Of a stretch of DNA of 64,000 bases, positions 24,683-35,000 are shown one piece after another. Below the pieces are notes generated by a model, which saw only the letters and a program-made list of their open reading frames with translations, searched no databases and was not told where the DNA came from. This stretch comes from Diospyros lotus (Eukaryota; Streptophyta; Magnoliopsida; Ericales; Ebenaceae). The translations under genes and the position numbers were made by a program. The first letter of the stretch is position 1. Every line of letters starts with the position of its first letter. The stretch spans positions 24,400,366-24,464,365 of the forward strand of contig NC_068351.1 of assembly GCF_014633365.1 (NCBI RefSeq), in the 5' to 3' direction.

Positions 24683-24985
24683 CTAGTCGTTCGGATGAAG
24701 CTGAGCCAGCACAAGCATTTCCTCATCCAAAAATTGCATCCCAAAAGTGTGTTGTAGAATCCTTAGTCTTGCCCTAAGGCTATTCAAATGAATCGCTCCC
24801 TTATCTCCCTTAACAGTAACCGTAAGCTCTGTTGCTCTAGGGCCGCTTGGGTTCCATGATTGTGGGATGCAGTAAACCCGTGCAAATCCGTCCACTATAT
24901 TTCCTTTTAGAACTGAGGGTTGTATTCGTGGAGAAATGGTAGTTTCTGAAGGAGGTTGGGAAGAAGCCATTGGGGTTTTTACCAC
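24683..24985 (-). CDS. Antisense ORF of the Tat-like element, unknown function
   Basis: A 100-residue ORF; an internal Met at MASSQPPSE is an alternative start. It has a plausible protein composition (PQSWNPSGPRATE, RARLRILQHTFGMQF) and no recognised domain. It lies 357 bases from the 3' LTR on the strand opposite to the element. Extra antisense ORFs in this position are known in Tat-lineage elements (recalled), so it may be a remnant of such an ORF rather than a host gene. Confidence 0.4.
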   Translation of the reverse strand: MVKTPMASSQPPSETTISPRIQPSVLKGNIVDGFARVYCIPQSWNPSGPRATELTVTVKGDKGAIHLNSLRARLRILQHTFGMQFLDEEMLVLAQLHPND

Positions 24986-25342
24986 AGAAGTGTTTGATAT
25001 TCGAAAGTGAAGATAGTTTTCAGGGGCAAGGAGTCTTCCGGAGACTTAGGGTCTTTAGGGCCTAAGAAAGCTAAGGGTATGGGAGAGTCAACAAACTTTT
25101 CGACTGCTCTAGATGACTCTAGCTCTTTGGGGAGAAAAAAAGTAAGGTTGGCCCATCCGGGACCACTATTTATTTATAGCCCAAGTCTTCGGAAGTTCTA
25201 AAGTTGTTAGGAATCCCCTGGTGACTCATAATTGACATCCAATCAAATATCAAATCATCCCTTATCCTAATTCTTGGGTATTGGGCACCCACTTTGTATT
25301 CTTCCATTTGCCTTTCAGCCAAAAGCAAGAGTGGGGAGTTTT

Positions 25343-26221
25343 TGTTGTGGGATGCCCTAAGAAATTCCTAAGATCTCAAAATCTTAAAAAATTCCTAAGT
25401 ATTTTGCATACCCTCGGATAGCCCCAGAGTCTCCCGCACAAGTATCCCTAGAGTCATTAAAGAGTTTTCGGGATGATTGAGCCTCGACATTGCATAGCCC
25501 AAAAACTCACCTAGAGTCTTCTGGGGCTAATTTACTTGATGGCTTCGAAGAGTCTTTGGACTCACCCGGAGGAAACTCATTGCGGCACTCTCACCCCGAA
25601 GACCTTCAAGACTTTTCGGCCTCACCCGGTGCATCTCCTTGAAGAGTCTAAAGACTCTCATCCGTGAACCCCACCAATTGTCTATAAATACTCGCATATT
25701 CCAAACAAAATAGATTATTTTTGAATTCTTTGGAACCTTTTCAAACCTCTCGGATTTCTTTACGACTTTTTTTAGACCCGAAGACTTAAGACTCTAGACC
25801 CTACAAGACTTATTGGGAACCAACTCCCCCCAAAAGCTACACTGGACATACTACATACATTCATACATGCATCTCCACTTCATTTTCTAGACATTAGTAT
25901 TTGACTTAGGCATCAAAAGACTCGTGTGGGGAAGATCCCCATGTGCTTTCTAATTGTCTTTGTGCTACAGTTACCCAAAAATCCCCAAAGACAATCACCC
26001 GAAGACCTTCCAAACCCATCCAAATACTATTCCCTAAAGACCCCCCGAGATCCTTTTGGCTGAAGACTTCTAAGACTCTCCGGGGACCCCGAAGCCTTGG
26101 CCTTTCTCAGGTCGGATCCCAGTTTTCGTTGACCCTTGATAATCTTCTGGATTTTCTCAAGGACTCTGCCTTGCCTATTCCTAAGACAAATAAATTTAAT
26201 TGTTGTAATTAGGCAACAACA
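25343..26221 (+). repeat. 3' LTR of Tat-like element
   Basis: 879 bp, from TGTTGTGGGATGCC to GGCAACAACA, preceded by a purine stretch (CAAGAGTGGGGAG). Confidence 0.8.
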
Positions 26222-26678
26222 ATACAAGATCTCTTAAAAGTGATTGTATAAAAGATAATGCTTGCCTTTTCAAAAAGCACTCCAATAATGGATTTAAAAA
26301 TCTATGGTGATGAGTTCAAATAGTAGACGTAGATAAGTTACCGAACCATTATAAATACCTGTGTTATATTTGTTTGCTTTTTTCATTCTAATTCATCTTT
26401 GTTACAGACATTAATCTTGCAAAAATTTGTAAAACTCAATTCAGTCCATTCTTAAGTTTGAATACTTGACTATTTGTACTTGATTTTATTATTTTCATAT
26501 TTCACTCACTAAACACAAAACTTACAATACTATTGAAGAGAAAAAACAAAATTTTCAAGTACCCAATTCAGCCCCTTCTCAAGCTACCTCATTACTTAGG
26601 CTAATATTATTAAAGCACCAAGATCACCTAATACCCTTTCTTTCTATTTATTCTTTCTTTTCCCATCAAAATAACTTA

Positions 26679-26903
26679 GAGTGTGTTTGATTGCACATAT
26701 TTTCCATGAAAAATATGTAATTATTACACATTTTCTATGGAAAACAATCAAACACTCTTAATTTTTTCATGGAAAAATATGTATGGTACAACCATTTAAA
26801 GCTTCTTTTCATGGAATTCATTTTTCAAGGGGGTGAGGTGATTTTTGTTTTCTAGGCAATATTACCTAGAATTAAATTCTAGGTAATGCAATCAAACACA
26901 CCT
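26679..26903. mobile_element. Tourist/Harbinger-type MITE
   Basis: 225 bp with inverted ends GAGTGTGTTTGATTGCA and AGGTGTGTTTGATTGCA (15 shared bases) flanked by the 3-bp duplication TTA (26676-26678 and 26904-26906), the target preference of PIF/Harbinger MITEs. No coding capacity. A perfect 13-bp-arm palindrome (26861-26887) lies next to the right end. Confidence 0.85.
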
Positions 26904-26906
26904 TTA

Positions 26907-27442
26907 GTTCCTTGAAAGGAACTCATGCAAAATGTTGATGAGTCCCTCCCTCCATGTAGAAACCTAGATCTGGGTTTCTCCAAGGAGGAATGTCAAGCAC
27001 CACTTGTAATTTTTTTTTAATTACAATAACGAGAAAAAAAAGAGGCATTTTTTAAATTTAAGAAAAACTAATAGTAGCGTATTAGTTATTTGGATTATGA
27101 AATTGAAGAGAGGCATACGTTGCTTTAAAATATAAAAATAATTGATACTTTAAAATAAAAATAATTAATATTTCTTTTATCAATCTTAAAAAGTTATGTT
27201 TTAAAATTTATCCTACAAAATAAAAGGCAAATGGTCGAGTAAGATGGGAATGTGAATGGCAACGAGTCAATAAATGAATGTCGTTTATAATTTAAAATTA
27301 AAATATTTATAAAAAAATTATATTTCAAGTCAGAGATAAAATTTATTTGAATACTTAATTTTATAAAACCCAATTACTTATTTAAAATTAAAATAAATTG
27401 AAAAATGTAAATATAAAATATATTTTAAGCAATTATTAAATT
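26907..27442. other. Unassigned AT-rich intergenic sequence
   Basis: No ORF, repeat boundary or RNA gene recognised. Confidence 0.35.
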
Positions 27443-28259
27443 AATATTGTTGTTGCATAGATATAATAATGAATTTGGTAGACTGAAAACGTTATCGTCA
27501 AGTCGCCTGAATCTACAAAAATAAGAAAACAATTAGAGGGCGCGGGAAAGTTCTCGCTCAAATACTCCGATACTTAAGTTAGGCATTGAGTATGATGAGA
27601 GAAATTATATTAAAATCAATATTAGAGACATCCTTGTTATTGTTGTTGTACCTTTTCAGGAATGAGTGCATGTTTATTTATGGAGAAATATGGAATGATC
27701 TAAAGTGTAACAGAATTAGAATTCTTATAGATAACGTTTATCTTGATTAATCATAGTCTGACTGAAAATATATTTGTTATAAATGACATCTATATTCTAT
27801 AGATGATGTTTATCTTGCCCTTTTTTTGGGATGAAATTTCTTAGGGATGATATTTATCCCAGTATTTCGAAATCAGTTTAGAATTAGAATTATTTATAAA
27901 TAATTAATTATCTTTCCAGAGAAATTTTTGAATATCAGAGTTATCTTGTTTGCGCGTATGTGTGGGACCCTTTCGCGTATAGGAAATTTATGTCTTTCAG
28001 CTCAAAATATCGTTTTGGGCTCTTGGACTTTTAATGGGCTTTCGCTTATAATACAACAATTTCTCTCTACTCTTTTATTCGAGTTTCACGAATGGAAGAG
28101 TAAACTGTCCCATGGCTTGTCGTTATTTTTTATGATAGATTATTATTTCACTTTTTGAGTTTTTGATTTATGAACCATTCACACTCTTTTTGCGTTTTTT
28201 TTAATCGTTCTTATGCCCTCATGCTTCGGTCTTTAAATCGTTCTTAAACGTTTGCACTT

Positions 28260-29010
28260 TGGTTTTTTGAACATCTGCATGTGTCTGGGGCGAGTCCTTC
28301 GTCCGTCGACACAAGTGACCCCCAAACATCTTGATGACCTTCAATATTCGTATGTGTTCAAGGTGAGTCTTTCATTTGTAGATGCAAGTGACCCCCAAAC
28401 ATCTTAACGGTTGCCACATGTGTTCGAGGCGAGTCTTGTATGTCCACTGACCTCCAGACATCTTAATGAACTTCAACATTGGCATGTGTTTGGGGCGAGT
28501 CATTTGTCCGTCGACGCAAGTGACCTTTATCTTAACGGTTGTCACGTGTGTCTAAGGCGAGTCTTGTTCATCTACTAACCCCCAAACATCTTAATAGACT
28601 TCAACATCCGCATGTGTTCGGGGTGAGTCCTTTGTCCATCGACATAAACGACCCCCAAACATCTTAACGGTTGCCATGTATATCCAAGGCGAGTCTTGTT
28701 CATCTATTGATCCCCGAATATCTTAACGGTCTTTTTTGCTATGTGTGTCTTAGGCGAATCTTTTGTCCGTCTACACAAACGACCCTCAAACGTCTTAACG
28801 GTTGTTGCGTGTGTCAGAGACAAGTCTTGTTCATTTACTGACCCCCAGACATCTTAACAGATTTCAACATCCGCGAGTGTTCGAGGTTGAGTCTTCCGTT
28901 CATTGATGCTTTCGACCCCCGAACATCTCAACAATCTTCAACATCTGCATGTGTTCGGGGTGAATCCTTCGTCCGTTGACCCAAGCGACCCCCAAACATC
29001 TTAACGATCT
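28260..29010. repeat. Tandem array A (alternating ~72/58-base units)
   Basis: About eleven units anchored on CCCCNAACATCTTAA occur near 28326, 28402, 28460, 28530, 28585, 28657, 28718, 28790, 28848, 28922 and 28996. Spacing mostly alternates about 72 and 58 bases, suggesting a dimeric higher-order unit near 130 bases. Units also share GTGTTCGGGGYGAGTC and GTCGACRCAAGYGACC. Confidence 0.8.
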
Positions 29011-29099
29011 TCTTGAAACAACTTTTGTCATAGCTTCCCAATTTCGTGTGTATATACTTGCTAAAATTGTGGGCAACACCTGCAATTATAAAAAATATC

Positions 29100-29655
29100 A
29101 ATATTTTATTTTCGTAGTTTGGCGTGATGCCTACGTCCGTAATTAAATAATATCCATATTTTATTTTCGCGATTTGGCGTAACGCCTATGTCCGCAATCA
29201 GAGAGAATAACCATATTTTGTTTTTGCAGTTCAACACAACCCCTACGTTTGCAATTAGAAAGAATAATTGTATTTTATTTTTGCGATTTGGAGTAATGCC
29301 TATGTCTGTGCTCAAAAATAATATTTTATTTTCATGGTTTGATATAACGCATACGTCCGTAATTAAATAATATCCATATTTTATTTTTGCGGTTCGACGT
29401 AATGCTTACGTCTGCACTCAAAGTGAATTTTTATATTTTGTTTTAGCGGTTCGGTGTAACATCTACGCCCGCAATCAAAGAAAGTATTTTGTTTTTGTGG
29501 TTCAACATATCGCCTATGTTCACAATTAAAGAACATAACTATATTTTGTTTTGGTGATTCGACGTAACCCTTATGTCCGCAATCAAAGAAAAAAAACTAT
29601 ACTTTTGTTTTCACGGTTCGGCGTAACCCCTACCATGTTCGCAATCAGAAAGAAT
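29100..29655. repeat. Tandem array B (~57-60-base units)
   Basis: About nine to ten diverged units of the form TATTTTGTTTTYGCGGTT followed by CGNCGTAACGCCTAYGTCCGCAAT and AAAGAATA. No relation to array A seen. Confidence 0.8.
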
Positions 29656-30409
29656 ATCCATTAATAAGATTATCACATAAGTGTAATGTTTTCCTTTTCA
29701 ATTGATTTGATTTGGCTTTTTACAACTTGAAATCGTGTAAGAGTCGTAGCATTTTTAGGCTTTTTGGACGTTTCCCACAAATGACATCATTTGTTGTTGT
29801 ATGGATACAACAATGAATTTAGTTGACCGAAAACATCGTCATCAAGCCGATTGAATCTACAAAAATAAGAAAATAATTAGAGTGCACAGAGAGATACTCG
29901 TGCAAACATTTCGATACTTAAATTATACATTGAGTATGATGAGAGAAACTGTATTGAAATCAGTATTAGAGACGTCCTTGTTGTTGTACCTTTTCGAGAA
30001 TGACTGTCTGCTTATTTATAGAGAAAAATTGAGTGATTTAAAATATAACAGAATTAAGATTCTTATAAATAACGTATATCTTGATTAATCCTAATCTGGT
30101 TGAAAATATATTTGTTATAGATGATGTTTATTTTGGCCTTTTTTGGGGATCAAATTTCTTAGGAACGATATTTATCCCATTATTATGAAATTATTTTAGA
30201 ATTAAAATTATTTATAGATAATTGATTATTTTTGTGGAGAAATTTTTGAATGTTGTAGTTATCTTGTTTGTGCGTTTGTGTGGGACCCTCCTATATATGG
30301 AAAATTTATGCCTTTTAGCCCAAAATATCATTTTGGGCTTTTAATGAATTTTTGTTTATGACAACAAATATCAATACTATTATATAAGTAACAAATGCTG
30401 TATTTTGGT

Positions 30410-31219
30410 TAGGGGTGTGTAATCGATTATAATCGAATCGAACCGACCAAAAAATACTAACCGAACTGAACTGACCAACATATGATAACCGAACTGAACC
30501 GAACCGACCAACCCTACTAACCGAAACTGAACTAACCGAAAACTAAACTGAATTAACCGAACCGATAATCGATTATGCAAAATCATTATAGAAACAAACC
30601 ATTCTATCAATTTGTAGAAATGAAATACAAGAACAGCATATACAAAAGCAGCAAAACCATTTAGAGATTGAGAGAATACAAATTAATTTGTGCAAAAGAA
30701 GGAAATACAAATGAAAGGAAGAAATATCAAGAAACTATCTCACTGAAACTAAGAAACTAACCTCACTGAAATATCAAGAAATTAATCCATAACAAGGAAA
30801 CGAAGGGGACGACCGATCACCACTGAAAGTAAACAAATTGAAAAATTAAAACCCTAACCTAACATCAATACTAACTTGTGTCCGATGGCCGATCATCGTT
30901 GGTATGGCCGTATGTGGTTGATCGTCCAAGCACAAGGGAAGGAAGAAATAAGGAGACGAAGGGGACAACGATCGACAAAGGGAGTCTGGTCGAAGAGCTT
31001 CGACGCGCATGTCATCGTCGCCGATTGCCCCTCCGCCACTTCGGCAGCTGCCGCCATGGCCCAGATCTTGGAATAGCCCTCGTTGATCGTCCAAGCACAA
31101 GGAAAAGAAGAAATAAAGGCGAGGAATGGTGGGGTGAGGGTTAGGGTTCAATTCGGTCAGGTGTGGGTTCCGTGTTTTGGGGCCGTCAGAATCGATCTTA
31201 CGGTCTCGCCTGTGAGTGG

Positions 31220-31250
<31 letters not shown>

Positions 31251-31589
31251 GGGGTGCAGTTTCAGCAGCAGTCACAGGCTAGGGTGGGGGGAGAGAGAGA
31301 GAAAGAGAGAGAACTGAGAGGGGGGAGTGAGTGTCGTGGGTCGGGTGGGTTCCGTGTTTTGGGGGGGGGGGTCGCTGAACCAGTTAGGTCGATTAGGGGG
31401 AGTCGGGCGACTGAACCGATTAGTTCGCTTAACCGAATAATCGAAAATTGGAAATATTACTAACCGAACCGAACCGTTTCATAAAAAAAATCGAACCGAA
31501 TTAACCGAACTAAATTATTTCATCAAAAAAATCGAACCGATCAATTCGGTTCGGTTAGTTTGGTTTAATTGAACTTCTGCTCATCCCTA
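30410..31589. mobile_element. Non-autonomous hAT transposon
   Basis: 1180 bp with short inverted ends (TAGGGGTGTG; TAGGGATGAG on the other strand) and a perfect 8-bp target duplication ATTTTGGT (30402-30409 and 31590-31597), diagnostic of hAT. Subterminal regions are full of AACCGAACCGAAC and CGGTTCGGTT repeats on both sides. The core has a duplicated GATCGTCCAAGCACAAGG (near 30919 and 31085) and GA repeats. No transposase; ORFs in the core look non-functional. Confidence 0.9.
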
Positions 31590-31856
31590 ATTTTGGTGTT
31601 ATAAAGCCATGTTAATAAAATATCTTTTATGTTTCTTCCTTTAAATAAAAAAATTAATTATATTAACAAAATTATAATTCATAAACTCTAAATAATAACT
31701 ATTTTTAAAAATAATTTTACCACTATATTAATATTTATTTTGTTTAAATTTTATTTAAAATAATTAAAAAAATAATTATTAAATACTATGTAATAACTTT
31801 TATTTATAATTTTTTATTTTACCACCCACCCTTTGGAAGAAATAAAAAAAAGACGC

Positions 31857-31878
31857 GGGGGGGGGGGGGGGGGGGGGG
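31857..31878. repeat. Poly-G tract (22 G)
   Basis: Uninterrupted G run about 206 bases upstream of the CobW-type start codon. Confidence 0.9.
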
Positions 31879-32006
31879 CATTGTGATTGTTTCGTCGTTG
31901 GATGATATTTTGGAAGCGCAAACATTCAGCATTGTTTTCTCTCGGCAGTCAGCACCACATCCACAAGCGCGGGTTTTGGAAGTACTTGCATTCCCACACC
32001 GGATAA

Positions 32007-32009
<3 letters not shown>

Positions 32010-32040
<31 letters not shown>
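32010..32040 (+). repeat. (CT)15 tract in probable 5' UTR of the CobW-type gene
   Basis: Pyrimidine repeat 44 bases before the start codon, a common feature of plant leaders. Confidence 0.9.
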
Positions 32041-32043
<3 letters not shown>

Positions 32044-32083
32044 CCCAAAACCCCAGAGCTCAGCAGGAGAAGCTGGTTGCTAT

Positions 32084-35000
32084 ATGGCTTCAATGTCGAT
32101 GGACATATCGACTGCTTTCATTCGAGTGGTCAACAATCAAGCCGCTCCACTCTGCAGGGTCCGGACCTCGCCCTTGCCCTTTCTACGCAGATCCAGACCT
32201 CACGCCGCTCGGAGTTTCTGGATCGTCGCTGTCCAGCCCAGGTTTCAGATCCTCTCCTTTGACTTCTCCAAGTCGAATCGATTCCGTCACCGCTTCGCCG
32301 CCGCGGCCACGGCGCAGACTGAGAGCTCCGACGTTTTGACGAAGATTCCACCCGATGATCGAGTTCCCGCCACCATAATCACTGGTTTTCTCGGTTCTGG
32401 GAAGGTCTAGAACTTCCCCTTTTCTTTTTGAATAATTTTTCTAACGCAATTTGGGGGACATTTGATTACTTGGATTGATTTGATGCAATTAGGATTTACG
32501 CAAACTAGAAGAGTTGCTTTCGTTAGGTTTTGACATTGGGTGTATATCAGAAATTCAACATGCCGATCTTCAAAAGTGAAGAGAGAGAGAGAGAGAGAGA
32601 AGCAGGGAGCTTAAAATACTAGGACCCTTTGGGATAAAGTGAAAGGATAACAAACTGATTTTACCTAATTATGTTTAAGTTCTTTGATGATTTAAAAAGA
32701 AAGTTATGGCACATAAATTCATCATATCTTTTTTTCTACTTTCTGGAATTGGAAAATATAGCTGGCTTTATTTAGAGGCTACACTTAATTCTGGTTGCTG
32801 AAGGACTAGAATAGTGTAGATTTCTTCCATTTCTTTTTAAATGTCCTTGCAAGTTGACCAGATGAATGGGACATGCTACGTGGGTTCTCTGGGGTTAAGG
32901 CAATAAATTGAAATGAATAAAACAAAGAAAAATTATAATATTAAGATTGGGAAGAGGTGTATCATGGTGCATCAAAGTAAGAGGTTCTTCTCACAATTTG
33001 ATTTATTATCAAAATCCTCCGACCATGAATAACGGTTTGCCTCAAACAAAAAAAAGAGTTTTCACTATCACACTGAAGCTTAAACATGTCCTATCTAGTC
33101 TCTTTGAAAAATTCCAGCTAATGTTGATTATAGTTACTTAGGTCGAAGGGGTTTACTGAAACGTGAATTGCAAGATTTATATTATTATGTAGACATCGTT
33201 CAAATAAGCATGGAATAAAGAAAAGCTTTTGGAATACAGAGGATTGTTGAAATGACCTTGATAAATAAGCAACTAAGTTGTAAACAAATTATCTCACTAA
33301 CTTGAATTAGTTACAGAGATAATAAATAATTCATTGTTGGGGGGGGGGGGGGGGGGGGGGGTTATGGTTATCTCTTAGGGATTGAACCTCCATCTGAATC
33401 TTCAAGTGCCAACCTCATGATTAGACATGTAAATCTCTATCTGATTTGAATTTCAAATTGCTAGTCATGCTTCATAAATCTCTGTAATTTCTCCTTCCAC
33501 CAATTGAGGTTGAAATGAGCAAGGTATGCATGTGATGCCCTACCCTACCCGTTGTCTGGTGAAGATGCTTGAGTGACCTGGGGTTAGGTGATGGAACTCT
33601 TGCTTAAGCCTCCAAGCATTTTGTGACACATTATTGGCTGCGCAAATGGAACTCTTTTTCAAGTGATTGGTATTGCCCACTTATGCAAGGAGCATCACAT
33701 CATCTCCTCCAGCGCTTTATAGCCCAAGATCCTTGTTACTGCTTTCCATCAGGGATGCTTGTGACACCTTGGCAACTCTACTAGTGGGACTCTTTGATTG
33801 AGTACTGGATTTACCATGTAGAGATGAGATTTATTACAGCTACCTTGACCATTCTAAGTTGCACTCTAGAAGCTGATTTCTATCTCCAATTATAGGATGA
33901 CTCCCAACAATTTAGACTGACCTAGATCTATTTTTGTTTGTAACTCTTAGGACTTGTAGATTGTAAGTTAGAGTTATGAGTTTTTTGATTTGTTGAGAGT
34001 ATCACTCTTCCCTCGAGAGAGCTCATTCTTGACCAGCCGTGAGAGGATCCCCTTGCATTGCAGTCATGTTTGGGTGCTATGGGCACATGAACATGACCAT
34101 CTCCATGATTCACAATGCCATCCCCACTACCAGTGTGTGGGGTGACAATCAATTATCCACGTCTCTTGGACATTACTATTGCAGCTTGAGCTCTTCATTA
34201 TAAGTAGGGGAAATCAATCATCATTAAACAGAAAAACATCATAAAAACAAATTTCTACTCTGCCTTTAGTAGATCTAGAATCTCTTGTCCGTATTGCCAC
34301 TCTCTACTTAGTGATTGCTTAATGAGTTAATTCGATCATTTCCTGGCTTTGACAATTTCAGGGGAAGTTGATTTTTTCATGTTTCCTCTGCCAACTCATC
34401 TTCTGATTTTGCTACATTATATCCACTAAAAGGAGCATTATGCATGAACACTTGTGTATACTTAGAGCCTACCGGATCACATAGGATTCTATTAGTCCAT
34501 CCATGAAAGAATTTTCGATAAATTTCATTTCTTTGCTTAGCTTTCCCCAGCTATCCTGGTTCTCTTGGGCAACCCCCCCCCTCCCGGGAGACAAAAAAAA
34601 GAAAAAGAAAAAAAAGAGAAAGCATAAAGACAATAGAATACAAGATAAGTGATGATTTTTCTGATAGAAAAGGTGAACAGATTTTGATAAAGGGTGTGCT
34701 CAATTGGAAATTATGCTTGAAAAAAGTGTTTGTAATAATTGATTATAAGTAGTAAAGAGACATGAGAAAACCATCATTTGAACCATGCAATACCATGAAA
34801 TCTTCATGGTTCAATTTTTCCATAATAAAGTAATCTCATACCATCCAAAAAATATAGGTGCTAATACAGAAAAATAAAGATGAAAAGTGAGGCTACCAAA
34901 TATATGCGAGAGCAAAACTTGAAATAGATAGAGATGTTTCAGACCAATAGCGCATTGTATCATTGATCTTTTCATTCCAATACTCTATCCAAGAGTTATT

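Larger units (their letters stand above)
20720..26221 (+). mobile_element. Tat-like Ty3/gypsy non-autonomous LTR retrotransposon
   Basis: Two direct LTRs (20720-21576 and 25343-26221) share an order of matching phrases at perhaps 80 percent identity. LTR ends are TGATAT/TGTTGT and ACAACA. Flanks GTACA (20715-20719) and ATACA (26222-26226) are an aged target duplication. The primer site TGGCGTCATCTGTGGGAA (21580-21597) is of the tRNA-Arg type used by Tat elements (recalled). The 3.8-kb interior shows no gag, protease, reverse transcriptase or integrase, so it depended on other elements. It carries one antisense ORF close to the 3' LTR and what looks like another LTR (22900-24250). Confidence 0.8.
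27448..30366 (-). mobile_element. Small non-autonomous LTR retrotransposon filled with tandem repeats
   Basis: Left LTR 27448-28058 and right LTR 29792-30366 are homologous along their length. Both begin TGTTGTTG and end ACAACA, with a perfect target duplication AATAT (27443-27447 and 30367-30371). On the minus strand TGATGTCATTTGTGGGAA (29773-29790) adjoins the right LTR, so the right LTR is the 5' LTR. A purine-rich tract lies next to the left LTR on the same strand. The 1.7-kb interior has no coding region and consists largely of two tandem arrays. LTR divergence by eye is substantial, so it is old. Confidence 0.85.

Noticed and set aside
28260..29655. CRISPR-like regularly spaced repeats
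   Set aside because: Units are diverged, contiguous and 57-76 bases long without unique spacers, inside a plant LTR element.
30846..31463. ORFs of 88-126 residues in the hAT core
   Set aside because: Overlap on both strands, include the GA repeat and a duplicated segment, and no transposase motif.
31883..32083. N-terminal extension of the CobW-type first exon
   Set aside because: Depends on a GTG start and encodes the CT repeat; the ATG at 32084 gives a normal transit peptide and the family length.
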